From: Syngnathus acus
Taxonomy: Eukaryota; Chordata; Actinopteri; Syngnathiformes; Syngnathidae
Reading direction: 5' to 3'
Assembly: GCF_901709675.1 (NCBI RefSeq)
Contig: NC_051092.1
Location: 624,491-688,490 of the forward strand
Length of the DNA stretch: 64,000 nucleotides
The notes beneath the pieces are model-generated. The model saw only the letters and a program-made list of their open reading frames with translations, did not search any database and was not told the origin of the DNA. Shown here in pieces: positions 14,744 through 26,394 of this stretch (positions are counted from its first letter, which is position 1; each line of letters begins with the position of its first letter). A program made the translations under genes and the position numbers.

Positions 14744-17288
14744 ATGGCAACTCGCGACAGTGGCGATGATGGTATGATCAACTTTTGAAATTAATTTCAC
14801 GCCATTTTAAGCTTCTTTTCCGATTCTTTCCGGGGCTCTTTGAAAGAAGCCAACTCATGAGATGGTTGTCAAATAAAACCATCAGTGACATCTCCAACGC
14901 TTCCGTTTTTACCGGCTTTAGCTGCTTAATCGTGGTAGAACAAGCTAACTTTTGAGCGTTTCCAAAATTAGCTCGATGGACAAAGAGCAATTTGTTCTGA
15001 TCATACTTTTGGATTATATTATTATACTTTGTGTAAACAATAGCAAATGTGGGCAGCTTTCTTTGTGAAGTGAAATGAATTCCTATAATAGAGAGGAACA
15101 AATCGGAAGTGTCACGGGTAAAATGTTTTTCCTCCTAACATGTGGTCGGTGTCAGGCATGGACCACATCCTGGAGCCGCTGTGTTTCCCAGAGCAGCCTG
15201 ACGCTGCCGATCCCGGCGATCCCGACTGCCATCCACCCTGCGGCGGTGCACAGACGCTGGCGTGTCTCTTCTGCCCAGAGACACTTCCAGTGATGCAGAA
15301 GGACGTCTTCCTCAAACATCTACTACTGCAGCACAAGTTGGTCATCGCTGATGTCAAACTCATTGCAGACCTCCCAAAGTGAGTCACAGGCAAGCCTCGC
15401 GTGAAAATCACTTTGTGTATCTTTACTCTCACGTGAAAATCTCTATGTGTATCTTTACTCTTGTTGAAACGTGTTGTGCGCAGGTACCTGCTGTACTGGA
15501 AAGGCCGATTCTTGGAGCAGCCCGTCACTGATTTCTGCAGTGAGATCAAGACCAACTCCACCGGGCCAGTCGGTGAGTGCGCAAAGGTGTTTGCGTGTGT
15601 GACACATGACATCACATGAACGTCCGGTGACCGTCCAGAGAAACAGGAGCTTTACTTCCTGCTGTGCGACGTCCTTCCGGAAGACCGCGCCCTGCGCGAG
15701 AAGCTCCAGCAGAGACGGCTGGTGAGAACCACGCAACGTTTTTGGGCTCTTCTGTGGTTGATGGTGGGCTTCCAATGGGAAGCGCCTGATGATTTCTCCT
15801 CGTTTGCATCCCCAGGAGGAGGTGCTGGAGCAGCAGCAGAAGGAGCGAGAAGATCGCAGCTTCCGCCGAGTGTGCATGTTTTGCAACGATGAGTTCACCG
15901 GGAACAGGTCAGACGTCAGACGACGCATCAGACCGTCAAACTAAACCTCAAAGGGAATCGGACCTGCTTTTCAGGTCGGAGCTCCTGAACCACATGGCCC
16001 GCGAGCACGCCTTCAGCATCGGGCTTCCCGACAACATTGTCTACTGCGAGGAGCTTCTGGACACGCTGCAGAGCAAAGTGGACAAGTCGGTCCGCACGCC
16101 GCTCTTCCGCTTCCTTTGAAAGACGGCGTCGCGTTGACGGTGTCATTGTCCCCTCGCGGCAGCCTGCAGTGTTTGTACTGCGAGAAGACGTTCAAGGACA
16201 AGATGACGCTGAAGGATCACATGAGGAAGAAAGCGCACCGCCGCATCAACGCCACCAACCGCCAATATGACCGATTCTACATCATCAACTACCTGGTAGG
16301 CGCTAGCGTCCGGGCGCCTCGTTGCTCCCCCTAACCCTAACCCGCCGGCAGGAGCTGGGCAAGACGTGGGAGGAACTGCAGGCCGAGGACGACCGCGAGC
16401 TGCCGGACGACAAGGACGAGTGAGCGGACGAGTCGGCGTGGCGCGGCGAGGGCGCTCGCTTCGGGGCGTCCGTCTGACCGCCTTCTGTTTGCTTCTCGCC
16501 AGCGACTGGTCCGACTGGCGCGCTTGTCCCATGACGGCCGTCTGCTTGTTCTGCGATTATCGGCGCGACACCATGGACGAAATCTACGCTCACATGAAGG
16601 TAGCCAAACAGGCGGGAATTTCTTTGAGTTTTGGACTCGACGGCTCGAGGCACCGACAATTTGGGCGCTGCTTGTCTGTTGTTCCAGGGGGCCCACGATT
16701 TTGATCTCCAGCATCTGAGGGCGGAGCTCAGTGAGTTGGCCGCCGTCCGCCACGCGCCGTCCGCCACGCGCCGTCCGCCACGCGCCGTCCGCCACGCGCC
16801 GTCCGTCCGCCACGCGCCGTCTGATATGTGCGCTGCTCCTTTTTCAGAGCTGAGCTTCTACCAGCAGGTCAAGCTGCTCAACTTCATCCGCCGCCAGATC
16901 CATCAGAACCGCTGCCACGCCTGCCAGGGTAAGTTTGGCTGCAGAGGCGACGTCCTACGCCATCTGCGGGAGCGACGGCACGCCATGGCGCTGCCGCCCG
17001 CCTGCGCCTGGAACCAACCGCAGTGAGTTTCAAAAGTCAACACTTGGACTCGCAACTCCGCTTCCTCGTTCGTCTTTTCAGGAAGTGACGTCTATCTGTT
17101 ACGTCAGGTACTACTTCCCCACCTATGAGAACGACGCCCTGCTGTGCGCGCTTCCCGACAGCGACGGCGAGGACAGCGACGGGCGAGCCGGGGAAGACGG
17201 CGTCCCCGTCATCGCCGAGGACGTGTTGGACGCCGAGCTGGTCAAGGAGAACAGCGTCCTCAGGAAGCTGCTGAAAAACGCCACGTGA
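14744..17288 (+). CDS. znf277: zinc finger protein 277
   Basis: Twelve exons: 14744-14771, 15156-15378, 15484-15572, 15639-15721, 15816-15907, 15975-16085, 16163-16295, 16352-16419, 16503-16599, 16688-16730, 16848-17022, 17108-17288. They give 440 residues (human 450). ZNF277 is a C2H2 protein linked to Polycomb targeting and also reported to bind ribosomal protein uS5, like the PDCD2 family (family knowledge). Fingers visible: CLFC...H (after residue 40), CMFCNDEF...HMAREH, CLYCEKTFKDKMTLKDHMRKKAH, CLFCDYRR...HMKGAH and CHACQGKF...HLRERRH. The DWSDW and YYFPTYENDALLC blocks match human. The first exon (MATRDSGDD) is short and less certain. An AATAAA lies at 17369. IMMP2L and ZNF277 are also close on human 7q31. 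Confidence 0.94.
16741..16820 (+). repeat. 14-bp tandem repeat in znf277 intron 10
   Basis: About five and a half copies of CGCCGTCCGCCACG, one with an extra GTCC. The repeat fills most of the 117-bp intron. Confidence 0.85.
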
Positions 17289-17368
17289 ACCTCAGCAACC
17301 TTTCGCACCGGACTCCACTCTGCTGGGCACTTTTTGATGACATCATGTCTCAGATTATTTGCCATAAC

Positions 17369-17374
17369 AATAAA
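17369..17374 (+). promoter_or_regulatory. polyadenylation signal AATAAA for znf277
   Basis: Canonical hexamer 81 bp after the stop codon. Confidence 0.6.
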
Positions 17375-18029
17375 TGGGTTTATATTTGTCTCCAATTGGC
17401 TCTTGATGGTGCGCGCAGGAAAGTGATTTAGTTGTGGCCTTATTGACATTTAACAGAAAGATGGACTATGGATGGAAACGTATTGCGGCCGGCCACACAT
17501 GAATAACACTTTCTTCAAAGTTCAATGTCATGTTATAACGTGATCAATTGGTGATGACATGCTTAAATTTAAAATGAGCATGTCTCCTCATTTGTTTTGA
17601 GGCAAAATCAACGTTTAGTGGATTGCTGCATTACAGTAAGCCCTCTCCCATGACTCACAGGAGTGACGTCATTGCCCACGGCAACATGCCGCTGCACATA
17701 TTTGAGGATGAGTTCGGATATCTTGTGCGAAAAGTGACAATTCCAACTGTTAGTTTTACTATATTCAGAAGACGTTGACGTCTGGATAGTCACGACTTTT
17801 CGTTTTGAAAACACTTTTATTATTGATGATTCAACTTGCACAAGACGAGCGGGATAGCCTGCAGTACACACGCAAGCCGATAGAGTGTGCTGTTTGCCCA
17901 TCTCGTCAGAGCTGGTCGAGGAGCGTCAAGTGCTCCTCAGCTCACTTGGATGAAGCTTTGCGTTTCGTACGAACATGGTTTCGCTTTTGGTCTTAGGACA
18001 ATGGCTGTCAGCCAGCGTGACGGCATTGT

Positions 18030-18196
18030 CTTTGTGCGACTTGCTAGCTGCCACTGAGCACATCGGCTAACGGAGCTGCGAGCCGGTCGGACGGGCGAGT
18101 GACGAGCCTGCGACTGTGCGAGACGCTGCCGCCGCCGCCGCCGCCGCCGCCGCCACCGGATGAGCAGCCGAGGAACTCAGGACGCGTCGACGAAAG
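18030..18196 (+). other. GC-rich putative first exon with CCG repeat, gene unassigned
   Basis: A CpG-rich segment with a run of nine to ten GCC triplets (18128-18154) and ATGAGCAGCCGAGG at 18160, ending at a plausible donor (AAAG/GTGACC, about 18196). It could be an alternative 5' exon of ankrd27, but its phase does not fit direct joining in frame to the 19576 exon, so it would be a leader. Only inference. Confidence 0.3.
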
Positions 18197-19067
18197 GTGA
18201 CCAACAACAACGTTGCCTCTTTTCTGTCTTCAGTCGCTCGTCTTCCGGCTTAAGCGAACGTGAGACGTCGTCGCCCTTAGCCGGAAGCAAACGACGGCTC
18301 TTTTGTTGTTAGCCGCTGAGCTGATGAAGCTAATTGTGGCCACTTCCGGGCCCGGTTCGGATTGGCTGAGTCACAGCAGTCCACAACAAACATCTCCAAC
18401 TTGGAGTTCACCCTTTGAGCTCGCTCTCGACCAGCTCCATTCTCTTGGGATAGACAAGCAAATCAAAGAAAAGACCTGGAAATAAAAATAGCACCAAATG
18501 TTGCTCAAGTGGGACTACCACCGTGTCGTATTTTGGTTTGACAGCTACATTTTGTTATGAGTTGTTGATGTCATTTTCTCCCACGCTTCATAGATATGCA
18601 TATTATTAGGTGACGAAATACTTCATAGTCAAAAAGGTTCTAAGGTTGATTTTTAGACTTTATGTTTGTCATCAAATGTTTAGATGACTCAGGCCCAGTA
18701 AGCAATTTTTCAAAACAAACAAACAAACAAACAAAGGGGGGATGAAAACTGAGATTGAGACTTCAGGAACTCCATTTATTTAGAACCGAGGGATACAGCA
18801 GTTAAATCACAAAATTCACTCCAGAATATATCATCTGCGGTTTGAATCTAGCGCCCGCTGAATTTCCCAAGCAGTGACATCGCAGAAGGCAAAGCGTGAA
18901 GTTGCCACTTCCACATTCATGCATGGGAAATGGCACTTTTCATGCGTTTACATTATGTTTCAAATGGCACAAAAAGCAAAATTGACTTGCTATTTCAAAT
19001 ATAAGGGGGTACAAAATAATAATTCACACGGTAAATTTAAAGGCCTCAACGGTGAGGTCATCAAGCG

Positions 19068-19178
19068 GTCACGTGATGTTGGCTGATGTCACGGTTTGTG
19101 CGAGCGCATCCCGTCACGAGGGGTCGGGACACATTCCTGCCGGGGGGGTCACAAGGGCCGGCGCTGGCGTCACGTGAT
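19068..19178. promoter_or_regulatory. two CLEAR-like E-boxes upstream of ankrd27
   Basis: GTCACGTGAT occurs twice, at 19068-19077 and 19169-19178, 100-210 bp before the start codon. This is one base from the TFEB/TFE3 CLEAR palindrome GTCACGTGAC. Confidence 0.45.
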
Positions 19179-19277
19179 CTCATTCCTCACTTTGGTCCTA
19201 ACTGAGGCGCCCAGTAAGCACCCTCAGTTGCCACGCCGAGCGAGCGTGCGTGCGTGTGCGTGCGTGCTAGCGACACC

Positions 19278-22200
19278 ATGAAGCTGACAGCTGAGGAGGT
19301 GAGTGCAGGGCAGGGCAGGGCAGGGCAGGGCAGGGCAGTCGTCAACTCTCACTTTGGTTGACTTCCCATTTGCCGCTTCCTCTTTACGTTGCCGAGACCT
19401 GCGCTCAAACTCGTTGCTTTTCTTTGTGTGCGGCAAGTTTGCGGCTTTTTGTTATGAAATGAGCCTCAGGTTGACTTTTGAATTTATGCTCGTTACGTCG
19501 TCGCTACCCTAAATGTTAGCAAGCGGGTGCGATGGCTCCCTCGTCCTGCCAACGTGCGCCGGTTTGGTCCCGCAGGTGGCGCAATTGCAGCACCCCATGG
19601 CGCTGTACGACGAGAACATCGCCAAGAACGCCTTCTTCGTGGCGCTGGAGAAGCTCCGGCCGGACCTGTGCGAGCGCGTGGCCCGGCTGCACGGCATCGT
19701 AAGGACTTAACCCAATCATTTTTTTCTCTAACTGCCCTAACGGTGCCAGCTAGCGACGTCCGTTAGCATGTTTGTAGCCGTAAAGCAAACCGCTTGCTGC
19801 TGACTTGCGCAGGTTCTGGTCCCGTGCTGCGAAAGTCTCGAGGGTAGCGTCGTGTCGGAACTTCACTTTGACAGCTACGTGCTGCACCCCGTGGAAGACG
19901 GATACCAGACGGCAGACGGAAAGGTTGGCCTTTTTCTATCACGGACAAAAGAAAAGAAATCCCGTCTTCATCCTCCGCATCTTTCCTCGCAGGAGGTCCG
20001 GATCCAGGACAGGCGGGTCCTGTTGGGATCTGACCCGGCGCCCCCGGTCTCGCTCCCCATCCTGTTTGAGGAAACCTTCTACAACGCCAAGGAGGAGAGC
20101 TACAGCGTCCTGTGCATCTCCGGGCCGGTGGAGGCAGCGGCGGCGGAGGAGGCGGAGTCGGGCCCGCCGGCGAGGGCGCCCAGCGCCACTTACCACCTCA
20201 GGAGCCTAGAAGACGTCAAAGTGTTCCTGGGCCGCCACAGCCACAAGCTGGACAAACTCATCGCAAACTTCTCTCTGGCCTTCAAGCAGCACGAGCGAAA
20301 GGGACTCCGGCACCACATAGTAGGACGCGCTCGCGACCCGCTTGCGCTTTTGGGCCGCACGGATGCGTCACGTCACTCCTTTGTGTGTTGCTAGGACTCC
20401 ACCCACGGCTTGTACACACGCTGCCTTCAGTGTGTGCTGCGGGACGCTCGGCCAGTGAGTATGGAAAAAGGAAAAAAAAAAAAAGTGAACTCGTGGTGAC
20501 GGTCGTCATCTCCGTTGCTATGGCAACCGCAAACCAGTTACGCTCTGCTTTTGATCAAAATCATGTGAAGCTTTGTCATCATCTTATCGGATTTTGTCAC
20601 TGAGGTCACGCGGATCCAAACGGGATCTCGGCCGCCGAGGTTCCCGTGATGTTTTACGCAATGCCCGCCAATTAGAGTTGCCATCGAGCCATCGCCAACC
20701 CGATGACGGGATGCGGAAAGGCTTGACCGTTTACCGCATGTTCTGGAAAATATCGTTTCCATGCAAAAGGAGGGCAAATGCGTAACCCACGACAGGAAAC
20801 GTTGACAAAGCTCCGGCCGCGTTCCGATGACCTGTCAATCACGAGGCTGTCGTGCTGTGTTCAGAAGGTGTCGGCCAAGCAGGAGCTGCAAACCAGTCTG
20901 GTGAAACAAGCCGTGGAGGTAAGGACGGCAAAACGCGCATGCACTGCCGCCGCCGCCGCCAACTAACACGCCGGCGCTCCGCTTTGCTCAGGTGTACGTG
21001 CATCACGCCACCCACTCGCTGATCTTCAACCTGGTGTCGACGTTGGAAGCCGGACAGGTGGGCGGAGCCCGGCGCCGCTCCGAGACGGCCGCCTGACTGA
21101 CGCCTTGTCCTTGCTTGCAGGACGCCGCCTTCAACAAGACCACCAGAAGTCTTCAAGAGCTTCAGCACAAAGACGTCGGCGTCAAAGCGCATTTCAGGTG
21201 AAATGATTCGGCGGCACGTACACTGGCGAACAAATGCTACGTGCTAACAAATGCTAACAGGCGCTGACTCGTGTCTTCTGCGCCGTCAGCATCAACTTGT
21301 CTCGCGCCAAACGGGAGCTGGGTCAACTCAACCAGCAGACGTCGCCGCTCCTCAAGCTGCTTTGCCTGCGCAAGGTGGCCTTGACCGCCACCCGCACGGC
21401 GTCCTCGGCAGGTAGCCACGCCACGCCGCGCCAACCTCAAGCTGACTTTCCACTCATTGCGTGTGCGTGTTTTGCAGCCAGTGTGGAAGCCGTGTGCGCC
21501 GATGACCTGCTGTCCATCATCCTCTATCTGCTGGTCAAGATGGAAATCCCCAACTGGTGAGACCCGACACACGCACGCGCGTGCAGGCTACTGACTTGTG
21601 TGTGTTTGCAGGATGGCCAACCTAAGCTACATGAGGAACTTCTGCTTCTGTCAGTCCAGCAAAGACGAGCTGAGCTATTGTCTGAGCACCTTCGAGGCGG
21701 CCGTCCAGTACATCAGCCTGGGGAGGCTGCACCACACGCTCTCCGTGCGTAGCCCGCCGCGCCTAGCCCACCGCGCCTAGCCCGCCGACGCTGACAAATG
21801 CACGCGTGTCGTGTCGTGTGCTCAGGATTGCCACGGCCATGCCAACAACAAGGTGCAAATGAAGGTGGATCTGGCCAGCGCCTCCACGCCCATCAGCCGT
21901 TTGTTGGAGGTCAGCGCCGGGCGGGACCTTTGACCTGTCCTCGCTCGCCACTCACGCGCGTTTGCATGCGCAGCACGTGGCAGACGGGAACGAGGCGGAG
22001 GTGGAGCGTCTGCTGAGCGAAGGCGAGAGCGAAGAAGACGTGCGGCCGTGTCACCCTTTGTGCTCCTGTGACCTCTGCGACCTCCAACTGTCCGGGTCAG
22101 ACTTTGTTTCTCCTGCAGTGTCTCGCTGAATGATGAATGAAGGCGCAGAAAATACTCTGCCCCCCCCCCCGTGGTTTTCAGGGGTACTGCAGTCAATTTC

Positions 22201-25200
22201 ATCCCCAAGCCAAATATCGAAGTTGACGGCGCATCGCTTTTGTTGGTGATTGCAGGAAGCTGAACGACCCGTCCGTCGTCACGGCGTCCTCCAGAGACGA
22301 GCGAGGCTACACGCCGCTGCACGTGGCCGCCGTCTGCGGTCAGCAGGAAGGCGCGCGCGACTTTCTCGCCCGTGGGCATTAGCAACGTGGCTGCCTTGCT
22401 TGTGTGTAGGTCAGGCGCAGCTGATTGACCTTCTGGTATCCAAAGGAGCACCGGTCAACGCCACCGATTACCACACGCTCACACCGCTGCACTTGGCGTG
22501 TCAAAAGGGATACCAAGGAGCGGCGGTACGTTTGGACGCGCCGCCACCGCATGCATCATTTGCTGTTGCTTATTCTGAGGAGGAGCACCCGAGCCATCGT
22601 TTGCAGACCCCGTGAGGGTGCGCACACGCCACTGCAAATGCATCTTTGCTTGTGCGTAGCTGCTGCTGTTGCATTACAAGGCGGATGCGGACGCTCAGGA
22701 CAACAACGGCAACACACCGCTGCACTTGGCCTGCATGTACGGACACGAGGACGTGAGTTGACCAAAATCCGACACGTGGAGCAGTCTTGCCGCGATATCA
22801 CCATGTGCTTTTTGTCAGTGCGTGAAGGCGCTGGTCTACTACGACTTCCAGAGGTGCAGCCTGGACCTGGCCAACGACAAAGGCGACACGGCGCTGCACG
22901 TGGCGTCTCGCTGGGGCTACGAATCCATCGTCCACGTGCTGCTGGAGAACGGCGCCAGCGTGCACGCGCTCAACAACAAAGCGCACACGCCCGCCCACTG
23001 CGCCCTCAACTCCAAGGTCCGTGCGGGACGAATCTCGGCGGCTCGCCGTCTGACCTGCTTTTTTGGCCGCGCAGGTGCTGGCGTTGCTGCGGAGGGACGA
23101 GGGGCAGCGCTGCGCTCATGTGAGGACGCCGCGTCCGCCGCCGCCACCGCCTTGTTCTTTTTTTTAACGACGTCCGTCTTTGCCCCTCCCCTCCCTCAGC
23201 CTCCCGTGCGAGTTCCTGCTGCCAGCTCGGAGCGCAGCGGCCGGCGCTCGTCCACGTCAAGCGGCGCGTCGTCCTCGCCGGGCCGCGAGCTCCCGCCCGA
23301 GAGAGCGTCGGTGCGACATGGCCAGGTAACGCCCGCGCCGCCGCCGCCGCCGACCGAGCGCCTTTCCTTTCGCTGCTGAGCGTGTGTGTGTGTGTGTGCT
23401 TGACAGGTGGAGAAGCTGCTGCGGGCTGTGGCGGACGGAGACGTGCAAATGGTTCCCCCCCACACACACACACACACTATAACTCTTTTGTCATTGTCTC
23501 TCTGTTTTTGCTTTCTTTTTTTCTGAGGTTGCATTTCTGTGCGTGTTTCAGGTGCGCTACCTGTTGGAGTGGACAGACGAGGAAGAGGCGGGCGCGGCGG
23601 CCGAGGCATCGCTGTGTCATCCTCTGTGTCAATGTGCCACGTGCGCGCCGGCTCACAAGGTGGCTGGCTCGGTCGGGTGTACCTTCCGATCAAATTGAAG
23701 CGTTTTTGTCCAATGTTGACGTCAGTGTGCGTGCGTTGTCGTCGTTATCAGGCGCGTGCGGTCCCATGCGGCGCCTTGTGCGTGCGTAGCGCCAACGCGG
23801 ACGGCGTGACGCCGCTCCACGTCGCCTGCATGTACGGCCACGCCGAGCTGACGGCGCTTCTGGTCCGCCACGGCGCCGACGTCGAGGCGCGCACCGAGCG
23901 CAAGGCCACGCCGCTTCACCTGGCCAGCCAGAACAACCACCTGCAGGTGGGCGGGCGCCGACGGCCGTCCGCCACCACGCTTGTGACGCGCGCGCGCACG
24001 CTGGCCTGTCCAGGTGGTGAAGTTCCTGCTGGAGTGCAACGCCAAGCTCAACAAGAAGGACCAGTACGGCAACACGGCTTTGATACGCGCCTGTCTCCAC
24101 GGCAACCTGGACACCGCCGCCACACTCATACAGGTGAGTGCGGACGTCAACCCGTAGAGAGGCGCGCACACGGACGCCGCTCCTTTTTGTTTAGAGCGAG
24201 GCGCTGGTGAACGTGCGCAACCGGCAGGGCAACACGGCGCTGCACTGCGCAGTGCGGGCCGGCCACCGGGCCCTGGCGGATGTCCTGCTGAAGGCCGGAG
24301 CCTCCCCGCACCTGCGCAACAAGAAACACAGGACGCCTCTGGACGCCGCGTATCAGCGAGGCGGAAAGGTGAACCCCGCCGTGCCCCGCTGAGTCAAAGT
24401 CTGCTTTATTGTCAATTTCTTCACATGCCAAGACACACAAAGAAATCGAAATGACGTTCCCACTGACGCGTCACCGTCTCTCTTTTGGCTGGGCTTCAGA
24501 ACGCCGAGATCGTGCGATCGCTGCAGAAAGCGTCGGGACTCCCCCCGGATGACGAGCCCATCAAACTTCTCTCCGTGCCCAAAGGCACTCTGGGTAAGCG
24601 TGACCTCTGGCTCGGCTACGTTCAGTCAACCCGGTGACGTTTTCCCTCCTTTTTTGCAGCTCACTCCTTCGTTCAGTGTCTGAGACTCAACGATCCCGCC
24701 CGCCAAAAGTCGGCCGCCGGCAGGTTGTCGCCCTCGTCCTCATCGCCACCTTCCTCATCCGTTTTGACGTTCTTTTGTGCGCAGGATTCAGCAGATGAAG
24801 AAAACGTCCGGCAGTCCAACCGGGCGCTCGGCTGCACCCGAGCAGGTCCGCGTTGTCTTCCTGTCAATTTGCCATGCAAGCTCAAAGTATTACTCTTGTC
24901 ACTTCAATGCCCACATATGCAAGTCCACCAAAACGTTGTCTAGCTAAATGCTAACGTAGGTGAAGCGCCAGAGATGGGCTCATGGAAATGAGTTTTGACG
25001 TTATTGTGATGACAACGCCCCCAACCCCAGCACGTAAGCATGTCTTTGCGTGTGCAGGTGAGTCCCGATGCGAGGAGGCCGCGGCTGCGGCGCGGCGGCA
25101 CGGCGGACGCCACCGCCTCGTCGGCGAGCCCCGACGGCACCCCTTGCACGAGAGGGCGGGGCCTGACCCGTTGGCACACGCTGGACTCGGGAGAGGAAGC

Positions 25201-25726
25201 CCCGGAGCCGCCGATGGACGTGCGCGTTTGGACCAGACGTCGCCACGACGACGACGACGCCATGCGCCGAAGCCCCGCGGCGCTCGCCTTTGTGATGACA
25301 TCGTCGCCGGCGTCAGACAGACAGACGCCGCGCGACTCCGTGACGGAACGGTCGTCAGACGACGGTGACGTCACTTCACGTTTACCCGCAAGCCCGCCGC
25401 GACACGCCAATGCTGGGGACACGGCGGCCATTTCTGGTGACACGTCTGCCACCAGTCTCGCTGGTGGAAAACGCAATTCATGTGACATGTCGCGCACTCA
25501 GGATATGCCCCATTCAAGTGCCCACATCGGAGCCACGCCCATTTCCAGGGACACGCCCATTTGTAGTGACGTGGCCGACACCAAAGACACAAGGCTGCCT
25601 TGTGACACGCTGCTTCTTCCCTGTGACAAAAACAACTCCGCTGAAACATCCCACATCCAAGACGACAGCCCTCGTGCGGCCCACTCCCCTATCGACGACA
25701 TCTCCGGTGACCCCAGGGTGGGCTGA
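19278..25726 (+). CDS. ankrd27: ankyrin repeat domain 27 / VARP (Rab21 GEF, Rab32/38 effector)
   Basis: Twenty-eight exons: 19278-19298, 19576-19698, 19813-19923, 19993-20319, 20395-20454, 20865-20918, 20992-21057, 21121-21197, 21290-21411, 21478-21556, 21612-21744, 21826-21909, 21974-22095, 22256-22338, 22410-22525, 22660-22752, 22819-23016, 23075-23119, 23200-23325, 23407-23451, 23552-23659, 23752-23946, 24014-24133, 24195-24368, 24500-24593, 24660-24723, 24785-24845, 25058-25726. Total about 1,189 residues (human 1,050). VARP is an endosomal Rab21 exchange factor and Rab32/38 effector that binds VAMP7 and the retromer subunit VPS29. The VPS9 region (residues about 230-370) includes [13 protein letters not shown] and [15 protein letters not shown]. 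Two CHPLCxCxxC zinc clusters (exons at 21974 and 23552) match the VPS29-binding microdomains, between and after two ankyrin blocks (e.g. [18 protein letters not shown]). The exon ending at 23451 uses a very weak donor (GTTCCC). The start adds [14 protein letters not shown] before the usual MALYDE. Confidence 0.93.
19301..19337 (+). repeat. GGGCA pentanucleotide repeat in ankrd27 intron 1
   Basis: Six tandem GGGCA units directly after the first donor site. Confidence 0.8.
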
Positions 25727-26394
25727 CGCTGCCAACTCCCGTCGAGTGCCGAGGACAGCTCATCCGTTGGAAAGCCGGGTGCGCGCGCTTCAGCTGGCGG
25801 TGGGAAAAAAAGACGTCCGCAAACAGGAAATTGCGTCCACTGCTCCATCATCTTCTCCACACCAGAGGGGAGGGGGCGCTGAAAGCCAAGAGGTCAAAAA
25901 GGGATCCTGCTCCTTCAGCCAATTCTGCAGTGGTGGTAAATCAGCAAAATGCAGAGACTGTCAAAAGTGCATTTTTTGCATTGAATAACTTCTCTGCACT
26001 TCAACTACTTTCCGTCCGTCTTTTATTAACTTTGTACATCATGCTTGGACTGAAATTAAAACTCATCTTGCATGCCACATTTTTTTTTGTCAGGCTTCTT
26101 CTCACCTTCTGACAGGGATTTTCATAGGACTACAATCCCATTGTCGTCCGGAGGTCTGAAGCGAGGAATCGAAATAATCGGATGACCTTTTTGTGTGTAT
26201 GAAAAGCTCTCAGACAAAAGTTGGCCTTTCAAAGTATTTCTACTCTGTTCCTTTGGCACTCGCGAGTAGAAGTAGATGAAAGCGTGGCTGTTATCGCGAC
26301 GCAGCGGCTGTCGGGCCGGTCGGCCTTCCCAGCCGGTTAATGATTTGTGACGCGGTGGACAAGTGGGCCCTCGCTCGGGCGGCATCAGTGGGAC
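25727..26394. other. ankrd27 3' UTR and tmed6 5' flank
   Basis: Contains an ATTAAA polyadenylation signal at 26055-26060. A 21-bp segment at 25881-25901 recurs exactly at 30024-30044 (see findings). No extra gene. Confidence 0.5.

Larger units (their letters stand above)
17375..19277. other. intergenic region znf277-ankrd27
   Basis: Holds the znf277 3' end, a GC-rich exon-like segment at about 18030-18196 (listed separately), an A/C-rich stretch with CAAA repeats near 18715-18736, and the ankrd27 promoter region (19060-19277) with two identical GTCACGTGAT boxes. Confidence 0.5.

Noticed and set aside
16329-16342. CCCTAACCCTAACCC, possible interstitial telomere repeat
   Set aside because: Only two units, inside a znf277 intron. 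A similar short run occurs in the MITE at about 56908. Too short to mean anything.
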